Shown here one piece after another: positions 46,531 through 55,822 of a stretch of 64,000 bases of DNA. The DNA lies in contig JAMJFZ010001815.1 in the NCBI GenBank assembly GCA_026225945.1, positions 18,621,501 through 18,685,500 of the forward strand. Reading direction: 5' to 3'. Position numbers and translations under genes: made by a program. Positions within the stretch are counted from its first letter, which is position 1, and each line of letters starts with the position of its first letter. The DNA comes from Cricetomys ansorgei. Taxonomy: Eukaryota > Chordata > Mammalia > Rodentia > Nesomyidae. The notes under the pieces are model-generated. The model saw only the letters and a program-made list of their open reading frames with translations, was not told the origin of the DNA and did not search any database.

Positions 46531-46909
46531 GTTTATTTTAGCATTTAGATTCTTTTAGGTAATATCAGACAGGCAATTTCTTAAGCACAAACTTGTGTTT
46601 CTGGCCCCTGCTATTCTAATTCAGCTGGTTATAAATTTGAGGGCGTGAATATCAAGCTACATTAGTGATTAATATGTAAGAACTTATCCAGATATAAGAA
46701 AAGAGCTAGTTTGTACACTGTCGGTTCAGTGTATAATTTTATCAGTGCAATGCTTTGCACACTTTCGTAAGTGTAGTGAAGTGATTCTGAAGTACAGATT
46801 CACAGCTCTGAGACCCTGGGATTTTTAACCTGTTTCTTAACTAGTCTATCTAGTCCTTGAGTACTTCCTACAAAATTAGAATTCAGAACCTCTTTTAAAA
46901 TCTTTTTCT

Positions 46910-47100
46910 TTTTTTTGAGATTTTATTTATTTTTATTTTATGTGTCTGAGCATATGGATGTCTGTGCACCATTGCATGCAGTGCCCATGGAGGCCAGCAG
47001 AGGGTGACAGATTCCCCAATTGTAAGCTGCCACATGGACCTGGAAACTGGACCTGGGTCTTCTGGAAGAGTAGCCAGGGTTCTAAACCACTGAACCCTGA
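46910..47100 (-). repeat. B3/B2-like SINE
   Basis: CAGTGCCCATGGAGGCCAGC, AGAGGGTGACAGATTCCCC, GGACCTGGGTCTTCTGGAAG and CCAGGGTTCTAAACCACTGA complement the B3 consensus and its head region. Confidence 0.8.
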
Positions 47101-47311
47101 AAAACATTCATCATTTCATCTAAATTGCATTTTTTTTATTTGAATTGAAACTGCAGTCATCAGGCAAAGTGCTGATTTAAGTCACCTATCACACAGTGTC
47201 TTGACCTTGCTGGAGCTGTGAGCTAGTCTGCATGGGAAGGGTCTGTTAGGGCAAGCCAGGTGGATTTCTAAGGAACCACAAGACACGAACTGCTGCAACA
47301 TGCATGAGGCA

Positions 47312-47317
47312 TTTATT
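47312..47317 (-). promoter_or_regulatory. LTR poly(A) signal AATAAA
   Basis: AATAAA on the minus strand, about 80-90 bp after the TATA-like box and at the expected place for the end of R in an LTR. It is antisense to the collagen gene, so it would not truncate collagen transcripts. Confidence 0.6.
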
Positions 47318-47396
47318 AATAACCGGCGCACGTCCGGGTCCCGCCTATCCCATGCAGGAGATGAGCATGGCGGGCCGCAATCCCTTCCCCCCCAGC

Positions 47397-47407
47397 CCTT
47401 TTATGGG
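47397..47407 (-). promoter_or_regulatory. LTR TATA-like box
   Basis: CCATAAAAGG on the minus strand. With the CCAAT box at 47480-47484 it forms a plausible core promoter directed away from the downstream collagen exon. Confidence 0.5.
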
Positions 47408-47973
47408 GTTCAGGGGAAAGGGGGTCTGGGGATGGAGGCTCGTGCAGCTTTGGTTGGCTCAGAGCTCTCTGTTAAACTCATTGGTTGGGAGTTTCGTGCG
47501 TGGGATCCAGGAGGGGCATGGTCAATCTGTGCCTTTGGACTAGCCGTCCTTGAGACAGGGTGGTGCCTAGTATGCCGGGGAAGGAAGAATCCTGCTGATA
47601 GGTGTTAAGCTTAATGGTCATTTTCCTGTGGGTGGGGAGGAGACTGGAGAGTACTGTTAATGGCTGTACTTGGGAAGGCATTTCTCAATAGGAGGCATTT
47701 CCCCCTATATGTGACTGCATTCCTAGGCTTCATATTTCTTAAATCCTTTCAGGTCAACAGCAATTACAGTCTGCTTGTCTCAGACACTGTATTCCCCACT
47801 GTGGTCATGGAGACCTGGCCCGCAGCTTCAGAATTCACCGACATTAAAGAGACACGTGGACTCGGAATAGTTCTTAAACTTATTTTCTATTGCCTTCCGC
47901 ACTACTACTTAACGTTGTTATGATAAAATGAAATTAAATCACAACACTTAATCTATTTTCTTTTGGTTTCAAG

Positions 47974-48027
47974 GGAAGACGAGGGAAAACAGGACCGCCA
48001 GGAAACCCAGGACCTCCGGGACCACCG
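47974..48027 (+). CDS. Collagen triple-helix exon (54 bp, 6 Gly-X-Y)
   Basis: The next recognisable exon of the same collagen gene, also exactly 54 bp and phase 0 at both ends. It encodes GRRGKTGPPGNPGPPGPP, six perfect Gly-X-Y triplets. The N-terminal half is basic (RR, K). The C-terminal half is imino-rich (four Pro-Pro or Asn-Pro triplets), giving a thermally stable helix segment whose Y-position prolines are likely hydroxylated. The acceptor is TTTTGGTTTCAAG ending at 47973 and the donor is GTGAGTAA at 48028. No Gly-X-Y exon with splice signals was seen in the 37,991 bp between this exon and the previous one. An antisense solo LTR ends 222 bp upstream and an antisense B1 starts 190 bp downstream. 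Which collagen this is remains unresolved. Confidence 0.93.
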
Positions 48028-48217
48028 GTGAGTAATAGGTTGCAGTCACATGACAAATAGACATACCTGTTGCCACCTCATTCATTTGATCTCCCTTTAT
48101 CCATTCAAGTGGGTTGTGCTGCTACTGGCAGTGCATTGGTGTTGATTAATATTGATTTAAAAGACAGAAACAAGAGGAAATGAATTGAATTGGACAGGAA
48201 TCAGCTTTGGTGATTTT

Positions 48218-48354
48218 GTTTGTTTGTTTCGAGACAGGGTTTCTTGGTTGTAAGTCTGGCTGTCCTGGAAAGCACTCCGTAGACCAGGTTGGCCTCAGAT
48301 CCGCCTGCCTCTGCCTCCCGAGCGCTGGGATTAAAGGTGTGAGCCACCACTCAG
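48218..48354 (-). repeat. B1 SINE 190 bp after the second collagen exon
   Basis: On the + strand: TTTGTTTGTTTCGAGACAGG, TGTAAGTCTGGCTGTCCTGG, GTAGACCAGGTTGGCCTC and CTGGGATTAAAGGTGTGAGC. Flanked by CAGCTTTGGTGATTTT (48202-48217) and CAGCTTTGATGATTTT (48355-48370), a 16-bp target duplication with one mismatch. Antisense to the gene. Confidence 0.95.
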
Positions 48355-48370
48355 CAGCTTTGATGATTTT

Positions 48371-49384
48371 TATTGTACTTTTTTTTTTTTTTTAGAAAAA
48401 CAGAGAATGCTTTACAAAATTTTCAGTGATTATTTTGTGTTTTGAAGAAGACAGTGAGGGTACACTAACACGAAAGGGGAAGCCTTTCTATTTTCTAAAC
48501 ATGGCGTCAAGACCAGTGTCTCTGAGAAGGAACTTAGATGAGGAAGGCGCGTAAACTAAGGTGGCCAATGCCTGGGGCAGAAGATGAGTATGCTGGGATC
48601 TGGAGCGACTTCGCAACTACAGATAGAGATGTTTACTGAAGCGTCGGGAAGATTAAGAAATATGTGACCACAGGAAAGGAGTTACAGTTCTCTGCCCCAC
48701 AGGTTTTAGTTTATTGCTAGTGTTGGGGGAGGTATATGCATATTTTAAGTATTAGCATTTAAAACTCAGCTATGGTTCTGATTCACAGTGCTCATTAAAT
48801 CTTGTATTTGGAATAAAAATGGTTTATGAACTTTTTAATATAATAAAATAGCCAATTTGTTAGGCTAAGAAAAGAGGAAAGAAAAAAGTAATGTAGACTA
48901 TAAAAGGGTTTTATACATAGGTCAGCATTTGCTTAAGAAGAAAACACTGGACTAGGCCGTTGGTTCATTTGTGCTTCGTAATTGTGATTTATGGAAACTC
49001 TGATTCCCCTAAATGGCTAAAAATCTTTCCTTTCACACAAACATCATCAACACTTTGTCTTTGGGTACAGCCAGTTTTCATGGGTTTGAGGTTGTTTCCA
49101 GCATAGGATAGATTGATCGCCTCTACCTACCCCACAGTGTAGTTGGGGATAACATTGAGAAGTACTATAATTAGCTCCCTATGCTTTTCTGTCACCGAAC
49201 ACTTAATTTTTCTAAATGTAAAGTCCTCCCGAAAGAGAACTGTTTCCCAAGTGAGTAGAAATGAAGAGAGTTCTTCACAATGGATCTTTTCAAGGTCACA
49301 ACAACTAAGATTTTAAATAAATAGCTCACCCAATAAATAAATAAATAAATAAATAAAAGGATCTAATTGCACCTAATTCACATT
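48371..49384. other. Intronic sequence, no recognised feature
   Basis: Contains an (AATA)n run near 49316-49358. Nothing else recognised. Confidence 0.4.
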
Positions 49385-49530
49385 GTTCCAGTGTTTCACC
49401 AACATTTATTGAGAGTCCCACTAAGTGCTTAACTGGAGCTGGACTTAAAAAACTGAATAAGACACCATTCTTGCTTTTTGTGAGATTCACGTTCAGGTCA
49501 GAGAAATGTGAGGTGAGATAGAATTAATGA
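49385..49530 (-). repeat. L2-type fragment
   Basis: CACCAACATTTATTGAGAGT, CCCACTAAGTGCTTAACTGG, GACACCATTCTTGCTTTTTG and GAGATTCACGTTCAGG match the antisense L2 3' motif series (CATTTATTGAGCACCTACTA, GACATGGTCCCTGCCCTC, GAGCTTACATTCTAG). Confidence 0.6.
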
Positions 49531-50929
49531 AGATGATGTAGTTGGTTTCCTGTAGGAATTTACAGCAAAGCATAAAGATTGAATAGATCAGGGGAAGGAG
49601 CAAGCTTATGTGCCAACCCAGGAAGGATGACAAGGCGAACAAACACCCAGAATGCCAAACCTCTGGTAGTTAGAGGTGGGTGCCCTGTGACTGACGGCTG
49701 AGGCACAGCCAGAGGCCAATAGTGAAGTCAAACCTTTGCAGGGTCCTGGCAAACCTCACGGAAAGCTTTGAAAGTAAACAAAGGGTCTAAGCTGGAGAGG
49801 GCCAGGGCTAGATTCTGCTGATGGTCGCTCTGGCAACATAGTGACGGCAGATTGCTGAGAGCAAGCACAACTTGCTCTAGCTATTTATTGCTTCGGAAGC
49901 CTCCACAGGGTGTTATGGCTGCTCGGCTGTCCCGCGGAGCTATTTGTATTTTATTTCCATATAGAGTGAGAGGTAGACTAAGAGCAATCTAGTCTATTTT
50001 TAAATATTTTCTTTGGCGTTTCCTGCATTATACCCTGCCTTACAAGAGCCCTACTTCATGACAGGGAACAGGCAGCTAAGAGAAAGGTTGGTAGGGGCTA
50101 CAATTCTTGTAGTTGAGATTGGAAACCTTGTGTGACTCACCCCGCTGACCCAGCCTGTGGGGTTCCTAAAACAAGTAAGGGAATGGATGGTGACAACTTC
50201 AAATGTAGAAACAAAACAGAGAAAACTTTAACTTTACCCCTTATCAAATAGAAATTAAACAGAATATCCCTCAAATGAATGAATAGCTTAAATATTTTTA
50301 ACATTATGCTTGAGCAGTTTTGTTGTTGTTGTTGTTTTGTTTTTTAACTTTGGTCAATGTGATTGTCAGAAAAGAACCAAGGACTGGGAGTCTTCAGGAG
50401 TCTTAGGCAAGCCTTTGATAATAGAGTACTTGACTCAATGTCTTGAGAGGACATTCTTGCCTTTGGGGGTTTAGAGGTATATTCTGAATCAAAGGCAGTG
50501 CTGTTATTTAGGGGAATGTCAATGAAGATGGAAAGGATTTGAACTGAGAGGGAAAGTCTCTGATGGCCTGAGGAACTCAAAATAACTAAACTGCTTTAGC
50601 TAGCCCATCCTTTGCCTGAGGCTCTTTGTTCTGAGGCCAAATTTGTACTTTCTCGCCATCCAAAGAAATTTATATACCAACAGACTAGTCATTTACAAAG
50701 AATAGTTTTCTACAACTTTAGAGTTGGCTGATGAGCTGAGTGTGTATGTGTGTGTCTCGTCCACTCCCCACACCCCACCCCTGTGAGCGCACTCTCGAAT
50801 ATTTGCACATGCAGGAGGATGTGCATGGAAAGGACTGTATCCACAAAGTCATAATAACTAACATGTTAAGAAAATTAAATCTCCCAGGGAAAAAGAAATT
50901 CTAGAAGGAGATATTGACTATCTGGTATT
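49531..50929. other. Intronic sequence with (GTT)n
   Basis: A short (GTT)n run lies at 50321-50338 and TG-rich sequence at 50740-50756. Otherwise unassigned. Confidence 0.4.
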
Positions 50930-51300
50930 TGTTTTTCTATTATTGTGATAAATCACCCTGACTAAAGGCAACTTGGGGAGGAATGGGTTTATCTGGTTTA
51001 CACATTCTGGTCATGGTCAAGGGAAGTCAGGGCAGGAATTCAAGCAGAAACAATAGAGGAATGCTAGTTACTGACTCACTCACTGGCTTGCTCAGACAGC
51101 TTTCTTATATAGCCTAGACCTACCTGCCTAGGGATAGTGCCACCCACAATGGGCTTGGACCCTCCCAAATTAATCATCAGGCAAGATGATGGCTCACAGA
51201 CATGACCACAGGCACTCTAAATGAGACAATTCTTCAGTTGAGGTTCTCCATTCAGGTGACTCTAGGTTGTGTCAAGTTGACAATAAGAACTAAGAGAACA
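50930..51300. repeat. Rodent interspersed repeat, probably L1-derived
   Basis: The ordered blocks TTTTTCTATTATTGTGATAA, CAACTTGGGGAGGAATGGGT, GCTTTCTTATATAGCCTAGA, GCCACCCACAATGGGCTTGG, and GACTCTAGGTTGTGTCAAGT followed by TGACA are a familiar, abundant rodent repeat. I believe it is L1-related but cannot name the subfamily or strand with confidence. Confidence 0.55.
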
Positions 51301-51589
51301 TCTACTAAATCTATTGAAATAATGTTACTAAGTTAGGAGTCACTGTATCATGAATGTCATATCTATTGCTACAGATTATCTCCCACATTTCAATTTTATC
51401 ATCAGGGAAAATTTATCTTCTCAGAGAAGACTTATTTGCAGTTCATACCTATAATCTGCAGTTGGTTGCCAGGGCTAGCTATGGCCTGTTATGTTGAACA
51501 TATTTCTTAAAATAATTTTGCACAGTTTCCTGTCAGACACCAGATCTAGCTATAGAAAGATAAATGCTTCCAAATATCCCAAATGAATT

Positions 51590-52265
51590 TTGCCAAATTG
51601 CCCTTTTATTTTTGAAATTATAATTTATCATTTCCCTCTTCCCTTTCCTTCCTCCAGGCTCTCCCATATTGCCCCTCCCTGCTCTCTTTCAAATTTCTGG
51701 CCTTTCTTTTCATTAATTGTTGTTATACACATATATGCATATGTATATACATATATATCCTAAATATAACCTGCTCAGTCTGTCAATGTTACTTGTATAT
51801 ATATTTTTCAGAGTTGATCCTTTGGTATTGGATAACTAATTTGTGTGATCTTCTCTGGGGAAGGTTATTTTTTTTTCCCAGCCTGTAGTTCTTTGTGTAG
51901 AGTTAAGGCCTTGTGGTCTTTCTCTGTCCAATTTGAAATTGTCTGTTGTTTCTGTCTTTGTTCAGCTCACATTTCAGCAGTAATGCTGGTGAGACTTTAT
52001 AGGTGTAGCTTCTGACATTCCTCAGAGAAACAGTCTCACAGCAAGCCCCATGTTTTTTTGGCACATCCAGTCTCTCCAAACCCTCATTAGCAATGACCCC
52101 TGAGCCTTAGTTATGGGAGTTGTATTATAGATGTATCAGTTGGAACTGGGCTCCATAATTCTACTTTTTGATAGGTTATGATTTTTGTAATGGTCTCCAT
52201 CTGTTGCAAAGAGAAGTTTCCTTCATGAGGGATAAGGACTACATTTATCAGACTAAACACAATAA
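51590..52265 (-). mobile_element. Rodent L1 3' UTR, antisense (long fragment)
   Basis: In order: TTCATTAATTGTTGTTATAC, ATATAACCTGCTCAGTCTG, TTTGGTATTGGATAACTAAT, GCCTGTAGTTCTTTGTGTAG, GGTGAGACTTTATAGGTGTA, CAGTCTCACAGCAAGCCCC, CCCTGAGCCTTAGTTATGGG and ATGGTCTCCATCTGTTGCAA. This is the long antisense series characteristic of rodent L1 3' regions and is the most complete such fragment in the window. Confidence 0.85.
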
Positions 52266-52323
52266 AAGGATGAGTGATATCTGGCTGAGTGGAGGGGTTG
52301 GATTCAGTTGAGGATCTATGCTG

Positions 52324-52351
52324 CTTGTTTGTTTGTTTGTTTGTTTGTTTT
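52324..52351. repeat. (GTTT)n microsatellite
   Basis: Six to seven GTTT units ending in a T run. Confidence 0.9.
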
Positions 52352-52369
52352 TACCATGCCATGGATCTA

Positions 52370-52600
52370 GAGCCTGCAAAGTCCAAGAGCCCTCTGGTAA
52401 AGGCGTTCTTGAACACTAGCATGGTGGAGGCATCAGGACTCCTTTCTTCCTCTCACAAAGCCACTAACCATATCAGGAGGACTTCACACTCATGGTCCCA
52501 TCTAATACTAATTACATCCTCAAAACCCCACCCACCTCCAAATACTGTTAAATATAAATTTAGTGATTCAGTTTCCAGTACATAAGATTTGGAGAACTCA
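52370..52600. repeat. Possible old L1 3'-end fragment
   Basis: CTCACAAAGCCACTAACCAT, CTAATTACATCCTCAAAACC and CCACCCACCTCCAAATACTG resemble the L1 3'-end series CACTAATCCCATTCATGAG, CTAATCACCTCCCAAAGGCC, CCACCTCCAAATACCATC. Strand not assigned. Confidence 0.5.
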
Positions 52601-52829
52601 TTAAACAATAGCAGAAAGAAACCATTAAATAGAGATACCTTAAGTGAATACTACCTTCAGATGCATGCAAAGATTATAATTGGGAACAATTTTTCAGAAA
52701 GACAAAGTATAAGAACACCAAATTCACATTTGAAAGAAAGAAGTCTAACAGAAAAAGAAAGAGATGCTGCAAAACCAGGGAGCTTAATTACAGCACTAGC
52801 CCTGTGTTAGATGACATTTTCAGTGTCCT

Positions 52830-53000
52830 ATGGAATCCTCAGAACTACCTCAAGAAGTCAGAATTATCCTCATTTTTGCAATAGGATAAGAGGTGCTTAT
52901 AAACATCCAGTAACTTTCCCAGAAGTGCAAAAGTGTACGAGGAGGAACCAGAATTTAGACTTGACGTCTGAGTGCGAAACCTACCTTTATTGTGCTAGAG
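52830..53000 (-). repeat. MIR SINE
   Basis: AATCCTCAGAACTACCTCAA, GAATTATCCTCATTTTTGCA, CCAGTAACTTTCCCAGAAGT and GGAACCAGAATTTAGACTTG follow antisense MIR (CCTCACAACAACCCTATGAG, ATTATCCCCATTTTACAG, TAACTTGCCCAAGGTCAC, GGATTTGAACCCAG). A near full-length copy. Confidence 0.8.
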
Positions 53001-54479
53001 AACTAATGGGTTGTGATTTGAAATGGATCAGTCTTACTTAAAGATCACATGCAAGCATTGTTCGACTTTTCTATGGTGATTCATGTGTGACACCCACTTC
53101 CTAGGAAAATAACGTAGCGTGGGGGTAGAGTGGGGGGTCCCATTCTTCTGAGCAGCTCTTCTTGGACAGTGCACCTGCCACTGGTTTCTCTTTAAATGTG
53201 ACACTGAAGGACCTGCCCCAGGTAACTCCCACGGTGCTAGGAGGACCAGCTGACACAGGAATACAGGGTACACAGGAATGTTCTGCAAGTATGCAATAAA
53301 TTCGTTAATATTGTTCTGCATATCCATTTGCCCTGTAGGTAGAAGAGATTGTCCTGAACTACAATGGAACCAGCATGTTCCCCTCCTCTCTTCAAGTTTC
53401 CCAAAATCCAGTTAACAAAAATGTAATATCTATCCTTGAATTGCTTAAGTGATCACTCTACACGTTGAATACTTATTCTACGTACGTAAATCCACTCTTG
53501 AAGAGACAGGAAAATTATTTCCAAGTCACTACTACAGCTGAGACAGGGGGTTCACTGGTATTTTTTCCTCCAGTTTCACAGCCTCTTTCCAACTGGTGGA
53601 GCTAGTTTACCCACATCCAAGACACCACATTTTATTACTTGTGGTCTCCTCTGAGCCTCACCCACTGCTCCTTATGCTCTAATAAAAAGATCTTTCTAAA
53701 ACAGCTTTCTGGTGATCTTAGTAGCATATTCTACCGAAAATAGTGACCTTACATTATATAATGAAACTTTGGAAGCTAGGATACTTGGGGTGTCTTAATT
53801 TCTCTGTAAGTATCTTAGTCCTTAGTTTCCTTAGAAAGGATTGGGAAGCCTGGAAATAAGCTGGAGTCAGAAGGAAAGCCAAAGAAGTTAATGAGCCATT
53901 GCGGGAGCTTGTAACAGCCCACCCCTGTGACGTTAACTTTATTTCTCATTCATCCTCTCTGTAAGGAGCATTGATTAAAAGCCATGTTAATTCTAAAATG
54001 TGCTATTATTCTTTCTATCACAGGCACCGTTTTAAACCGTCTTTCTTTTCCTTTCTGGCATTGTTTCTGTGCACTGTTTCATGATTGCGGTGTAAGAATT
54101 CAGCAGTGGGCTCAAATATGTCACATTTGAGTGCAGAGAAATTCAGGCTGAAAAACAAAAATTCAAGAAACATGTAACACGGGTCAGCAGCGCCCTCTAC
54201 TGTTCCCACTGGGAATTTTCTAGGCAGAGACGCTTCTCAGGGAGGAAGAATACACAGATGTGGACACTTTTTGCATATTTATTTTCATGATTTTCTGTTT
54301 ATCTTGTTCTTCAAATATAAATGTCATATCATCCACAGTCGCTTTTAGCATCAGCTAGATACTTCGTTAAGTTGAAAATTCAGTCTTAGTTCTTGGTCCC
54401 CTAGAATACCCATGCATGGTAAAACGCTGGTGTGGCTATTAAATTTGTGGAGCTCACTCGAAATAAATGCCTGTTTTTA
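53001..54479. other. Intronic sequence, no recognised feature
   Basis: No confident repeat or coding signal. Confidence 0.4.
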
Positions 54480-55025
54480 TATCAACAATCTGGTTTTAAA
54501 ATTTTACGGCTGGGAAACCCCATGAATGAGGAAGACAAAGAGGTTCAAAGTCATCAGGTGAACACCGCGCACAGAATCAACTAAGCAGAGCTCATAGGGG
54601 CGCACAGAGACTGAGGCGGCGATCACAGAGCCTGCGTGGGTCTGCGCTAGGTCCCCTCAGGACCTATGTCACGCTTGTTAGCTTGGTATTTTTGTGGGAC
54701 TCCTAACGGTGGGAGTGGGTGTGTCTGTGAGCCATTTGCCTGCTCTTGGGACCCTGTTCTTCCTACTGGGCTGAAGAGCCCAGCCTTGACAGGAGCCCTG
54801 GTGCTTAGCTGGACTGCATCGTGTAGTGCCACATGTGGCTGATATCTCTTGGAGGTCTGCTCCTTTCTAAAGGGATTTGGAGGCGAGGGAGTGGAAAGGG
54901 GAATTGAGGGAGGGGGAATTAGGAGGAATGGGGGGGCAGGTTGTGATGTACTGTATAGGAGAAGAATAAATTTTAAGGGGGTAGGAGGGAATTAAATAAT
55001 AAACAAACAAACAAACAAATAAATA
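54480..55025 (+). mobile_element. Rodent L1 3' end (sense) with (AAAC)n tail
   Basis: Block order: GGTTCAAAGTCATCAGGTGA, GCAGAGCTCATAGGGG, AGCCTGCGTGGGTCTGC, GTGGGACTCCTAACGGTGGG, GCCTGCTCTTGGGACCCTG and TTGGAGGTCTGCTCCTTTC. A purine-rich stretch (GAGGGAGGGGGAATTAGGAG) follows, then AATAAA and an AAACAAACAAAC tail, the normal layout of a rodent L1 3' UTR. Several CpGs survive at 54564-54650, suggesting a younger insertion than the other L1 pieces. Confidence 0.7.
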
Positions 55026-55191
55026 TTTACTGCCACCTTATTTATGCTTTAATTTTAATGTCACTGTAAAATAACTTCCTTTACCTTAAAAGTGCGAATC
55101 ATCGCACGGTCCTAAAGGGTGAGATTGATGAAACATCAGGTTATGTCATTACAAGAGTAAATTTAGGGTGTGGAATTTGATTTATCTTTGA

Positions 55192-55822
55192 CAGGACTCC
55201 CTTAGCTATGTTTTCATTTTCTGTGGATTCAGTTAACTCTGGTCAACCACGGTCCAAAAATATTAAGTAGAAAACTCCAGAAATAAATAATTCATAAGTT
55301 TTTCAATTATAGCCTAATGTTGAGTAGCACGATGAAGTCTCACACTGTCTCATTCTGCCCTGCTCGGACTGTAAACCATCTCCTTGCCCACTGTATCCAA
55401 TTTCTATATAGCATTACCCAGGAGTCATTGCGTTATCACATTGAGAGCCCTAGGATCACAAAGCGGTATTCAGACAGCACTTACTTAACTACAGCCTCAA
55501 ACCTCAAAGGTGCTGTTGAAATGCCAGGGACGTGATGCAGTGCTTCCTTTAAATGAAAAAAGCTGTCGATTGAAGGGGAAATTATATGCTGAGATTCCTA
55601 GGATTCCAGGCTAAAAACAAATCTTCTATTTGTGAAGCCATAAAAAGGAAAGGGATACTGCTTGTTCCTCTCTCTACCTCAAACTTACAAAACGTGTACA
55701 CACTGTGAACATTTAGTTGAAATGGGACGAACGTTAGATTATACAGCGATGCTGATGTTAGCGGTTGCCAGGCATCGGTGAAGTCCTTAGGTTTGTCCTC
55801 TCCAGAAAAGGAGGGACTCAGG
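55192..55822 (+). mobile_element. Tigger/pogo-like DNA transposon fossil
   Basis: The left part (55192-55510) follows a Tigger-type 5' region: a CAGGACTCCC terminus, GGTCAACCACGGTCCAAAAA, TATTAAGTAGAAAACTCCAG, AAATAAATAATTCATAAGTT and GTAGCACGATGAAGTCTCAC. The right part (55765-55822) has GCCAGGCATCGGTGAAGTCC and AAAGGAGGGACTCAG, resembling the other terminal region in the opposite orientation. The internal transposase part is missing, so it is a deleted non-autonomous copy. Placed in TcMar-Tigger from memory of these blocks. Confidence 0.6.

Larger units (their letters stand above)
47244..47751 (-). mobile_element. Solo ERV LTR (508 bp, ERV1-like), CpG-rich
   Basis: Read on the minus strand, the LTR begins TGAAAGGATTTAAG (47751 leftward) and ends GCTTGCCCTAACA at 47244, giving TG...CA termini. 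Flanks GGTC at 47240-47243 and 47752-47755 are identical, consistent with a 4-bp target duplication as in gammaretroviruses. In order on the minus strand: a CCAAT box (47480-47484), a CATAAAAGG TATA-like box (about 47397-47407) and an AATAAA poly(A) signal (47312-47317). After that comes a U5-like GTTCGTGTCTTGTGGTTCCTT stretch. The R/U5 region keeps many CpGs (for example CCGGCGCACGTCCGGG around 47324), unlike the rest of the intron, suggesting a fairly recent insertion. No primer-binding site or internal gene follows, so it is solo. Confidence 0.72.
9983..47973 (+). other. Giant collagen intron (37,991 bp)
   Basis: This is the interval from the GTAAGTAA donor at 9983 to the AAG acceptor at 47973. 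Both flanking exons are phase 0, so the intron is phase 0. It is filled with SINEs, L1, L2 and MIR fossils, one convincing solo LTR and microsatellites. I found no third Gly-X-Y exon in it by eye. A very short or non-collagenous exon (for example one encoding an interruption) could have been missed. Confidence 0.85.

Noticed and set aside
47300..47608. 102-codon + strand ORF
   Set aside because: Lies wholly inside the antisense solo LTR, in its non-transcribed direction. No similarity to a known protein.
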